From NCBI GenBank assembly GCA_017623215.1, contig JAGAPO010000081.1, positions 1-33,712 on the forward strand: DNA of 33,712 nt, read 5' to 3'. Below, piece by piece: positions 31,870 through 33,712 of the stretch. The translations under genes and the position numbers were made by a program. The notes under the pieces are model-generated. The model made no database searches. It saw nothing but the letters and a program-made list of their open reading frames with translations, and had not been told where the DNA came from. Origin of the DNA: Lachnospiraceae bacterium. GTDB lineage: Bacteria > Bacillota > Clostridia > Lachnospirales > Lachnospiraceae. Every line of letters starts with the position of its first letter. The first letter of the stretch is position 1.

Positions 31870-33234
31870 CTATCTCTTTTCTAACGGAACATAGTCCTGA
31901 TGCTTCGCCACGCTCTTATATGCCGGACGAATAATCTTTCCCGCATTCACCAGCTCCTCAATCCGATGCGCACTCCAGCCCGCGATTCTGGCAATCGCAA
32001 AAATCGGCGTATATAACTCAAGCGGCAACCCAAGCATCCGGTATACAAATCCGCTGTAAAAATCCACATTTGCGCTGACCCCCTTGTAGATCTGGCGCTC
32101 CTTCGCAATTACCTCCGGCGCAAGACGCTCCACAAGCGAATACAGCTGGAACTCATCGTCCAGCCCCTTCTCCTCGGAAAGGCTCTTAACAAACTTCTTA
32201 AATACATTTGCACGCGGGTCGGATAACGAATACACTGCGTGTCCCATTCCATAAATCAGTCCCGCATGGTCAAATGCCTCTTTATGCAGCAGCGCTGTCA
32301 GATACGCCCTGACCTGATCCTCATCCTTCCAGTCGGAAATATGCTCCTTCATATCCTCGAACATCTTCACAACCTTAATATTCGCACCGCCGTGCCTCGG
32401 CCCTTTTAATGAGCCAATCGCGGCCGCAATCGCCGAATACGTATCCGTCCCTGACGACGTAACCACATGTGTTGTAAAGGTGGAATTATTACCGCCTCCA
32501 TGCTCCGCATGCAGCACGAGCGCAACATCCAGGATTCTCGCCTCAAGCTCCGTATACTTACTGTCCGGACGTAACAGGTGCAGAATATTCTCCGCAGTTG
32601 ATAACTTCGGGTCGGGTGTATGAATCACCAGACTCTGATTATCATGATAATGCCGGTAGGTCTGATATTCGTACACCGATAAAAGCGGGAACAGCGCTGT
32701 CAGCTGCAGACACTGACGCAGCACGTTCGGAATCGAAATATCATCCGCTCTGTCATCATACGAATACAAAGTAAGCACACTTCTCGCCAGCGTATTCATC
32801 ATATCGCTGCTGGGTGCCTTCATAATAATATCGCGCACAAAGCTGGTCGGAAGCGAACGATACTCTCCGAGCAGCTGATTAAAATTCGCAAGCTCCTCTT
32901 TATTCGGGAGGCCCCCGAACAAAAGCAGATACGCCGTCTCCTCGAAGCCAAATCTCTTCTCTTTAATAAAACCGTCCACGATCTCTTCCACATCGACACC
33001 GCGGTAAAATAACTTGCCCTCGCAGGGGATCATATCCTCATCTACAACCGTATACGAGCGAACCTCGGCAATCTCCGTCAGCCCCGCCAGAACACCCTTT
33101 CCGCTGACATCACGCAAACCGCGCTTTACATCGTATTTTTTATAAAGAGACGGATCGATCGCACCATTTTTCGTGCAAAGCTCGGTGAGATGCAGAATCT
33201 GAGGGGTAATTTCGGAAAATGGATTATATTGCAT
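31870..33234 (-). CDS. gltA: Citrate synthase
   Basis: This 454-aa citrate synthase condenses acetyl-CoA and oxaloacetate. Catalytic residues align as His245 (LHAEHGGGN), His332 (GMGHAVYS) and Asp391 (NVDFYSG); KGPRHGGAN is also present. An N-terminal extension of about 50 residues precedes the core, as in Clostridia-type enzymes. In an anaerobe with a partial TCA pathway it would supply 2-oxoglutarate for glutamate. AAGGAGG precedes ATG. It is first in an operon with mutY. A 2-methylcitrate synthase activity cannot be excluded from sequence, but no prp genes are nearby. Confidence 0.93.
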   Translation of the reverse strand: MQYNPFSEITPQILHLTELCTKNGAIDPSLYKKYDVKRGLRDVSGKGVLAGLTEIAEVRSYTVVDEDMIPCEGKLFYRGVDVEEIVDGFIKEKRFGFEETAYLLLFGGLPNKEELANFNQLLGEYRSLPTSFVRDIIMKAPSSDMMNTLARSVLTLYSYDDRADDISIPNVLRQCLQLTALFPLLSVYEYQTYRHYHDNQSLVIHTPDPKLSTAENILHLLRPDSKYTELEARILDVALVLHAEHGGGNNSTFTTHVVTSSGTDTYSAIAAAIGSLKGPRHGGANIKVVKMFEDMKEHISDWKDEDQVRAYLTALLHKEAFDHAGLIYGMGHAVYSLSDPRANVFKKFVKSLSEEKGLDDEFQLYSLVERLAPEVIAKERQIYKGVSANVDFYSGFVYRMLGLPLELYTPIFAIARIAGWSAHRIEELVNAGKIIRPAYKSVAKHQDYVPLEKR

Positions 33235-33345
33235 AAAGCTGCCTCCTTTTAATAAATATGTGGTATAAAATGTGTGTCATTCGGTATCTGAACTTCCATA
33301 AGAAATTCCAGAAAAGAATTATCTAACAAGAAAAAGTTGGTATTT

Positions 33346-33374
33346 ATTTTATCATGCCATGCCACATTTTACAA
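33346..33374 (-). promoter_or_regulatory. Candidate promoter of the citrate synthase-mutY operon
   Basis: On the minus strand TTGTAA (33374-33369), 17 bp and TAAAAT (33351-33346) give a leader of about 105 nt. TAAAATGTG occurs over the -35 (minus strand, 33371-33363) and inverted in the leader (33266-33274). It could be a pair of regulator half-sites. Confidence 0.5.
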
Positions 33375-33712
33375 GTTAAAAAATGTTAAATTTCCTTAAT
33401 TTTGCGATAAAATATTCAAATTACCCGTTAATTTTGTATAAAAACCAATTTTTGCGCACATAATGTGAATATTATCCAGACATTTTTACCGGCATTCTCT
33501 ATTCCGGCTGCCCGTGAATGAAATCACCGGGTACCAATTGTCTGTTTACCGCCTTTCCTGTTTGAAAAATTTGGGTTGAATGAAAAAGTAAATTCCACAT
33601 GTAAACTTAAATTCCATACTGAAGACAAAAGTCTACTTTTTAGGGTTTGACGAATTATGTTAGACCCTTTATAGTAGAAATTAGGCCAGATAATAAATGA
33701 TGTCATCGGAAA
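33375..33712. other. AT-rich intergenic region at the right edge
   Basis: No coding sequence was recognised between the citrate synthase start and the window end (478 bp in all). The region holds the citrate synthase promoter and several AT-rich stretches. Near the edge a cluster of short repeats (TAAATTCCA at 33589 and 33608; AAAAAGTA/TACTTTTT at 33583/33634) precedes a rightward promoter. Confidence 0.5.
33647..33675 (+). promoter_or_regulatory. Promoter reading out of the right edge
   Basis: TTGACG (33647-33652), 17 bp and TATAGT (33670-33675). The gene it serves lies beyond the window. Confidence 0.65.

Noticed and set aside
1..33712. CRISPR arrays, tRNA or rRNA genes, and intact insertion sequences
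   Set aside because: No regularly spaced repeats, cloverleaf-like conserved arms, rRNA motifs or transposase genes were seen; the only mobile-element trace is the integrase relic.

Overview
The window looks like chromosomal DNA from a spore-forming Firmicute of class Clostridia, most likely family Lachnospiraceae. Strong Shine-Dalgarno sites, a valS T-box, the spoIIA-spoVA sporulation cluster, DUF4250, a short-type LeuC/LeuD pair and paired PBP1A-type transglycosylases support this. It is mostly housekeeping sequence with one decayed mobile-element scar. I see no rRNA, tRNA, CRISPR array or intact mobile element.

Left part (1-10.8 kb): an XRE regulator (+) behind a strong promoter and a long hairpin; a SEC-C protein, a small membrane protein and rarA on the minus strand; DUF4250 (+), VanZ-like (-) and YigZ/IMPACT (+); then two tandem PBP1A-type genes (-). 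The downstream PBP carries Gln where the catalytic Lys of the transpeptidase SxxK motif should be, and His in place of Arg in glycosyltransferase motif 3. A conserved small protein (+) closes this part.

Sporulation part (10.9-16.2 kb, minus strand): spoIIAA-spoIIAB-sigF, a terminator, then a forespore-type (sigma F/G-like) promoter, an unannotated 48-aa membrane peptide, and spoVAA-AB-AC-AD-AE. SpoIIAA, SpoIIAB and SigF form the forespore sigma switch. The SpoVA proteins load dipicolinic acid into the forespore and release it at germination. A palindromic repeat cluster lies between spoVAC and spoVAD.

Middle part (16.3-21.8 kb): a zinc-ribbon/TPR membrane protein with a small partner ORF; valS controlled by a T-box leader whose specifier reads GUA (Val); and a divergent BlaI-type repressor with a consensus promoter.

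Glycan and scar part (21.8-25.2 kb): two family-2 glycosyltransferases (-) directly downstream of a Tn916-type integrase relic that keeps its start, a central piece and its last codons but has two large internal deletions and frameshifts; then a NUDIX hydrolase (+).

Right part (25.2-33.7 kb): a cation/Ca2+ exchanger (+); leuBCD (-) with a leader that can fold as a pseudoknot, and a divergent LysR-type regulator (+) whose promoter overlaps the leu promoter face to face; mutY and citrate synthase (-); and a promoter reading out of the right edge. leuBCD, the LysR regulator and citrate synthase fit branched-chain amino acid and 2-oxoacid biosynthesis; leuA is not in the window.
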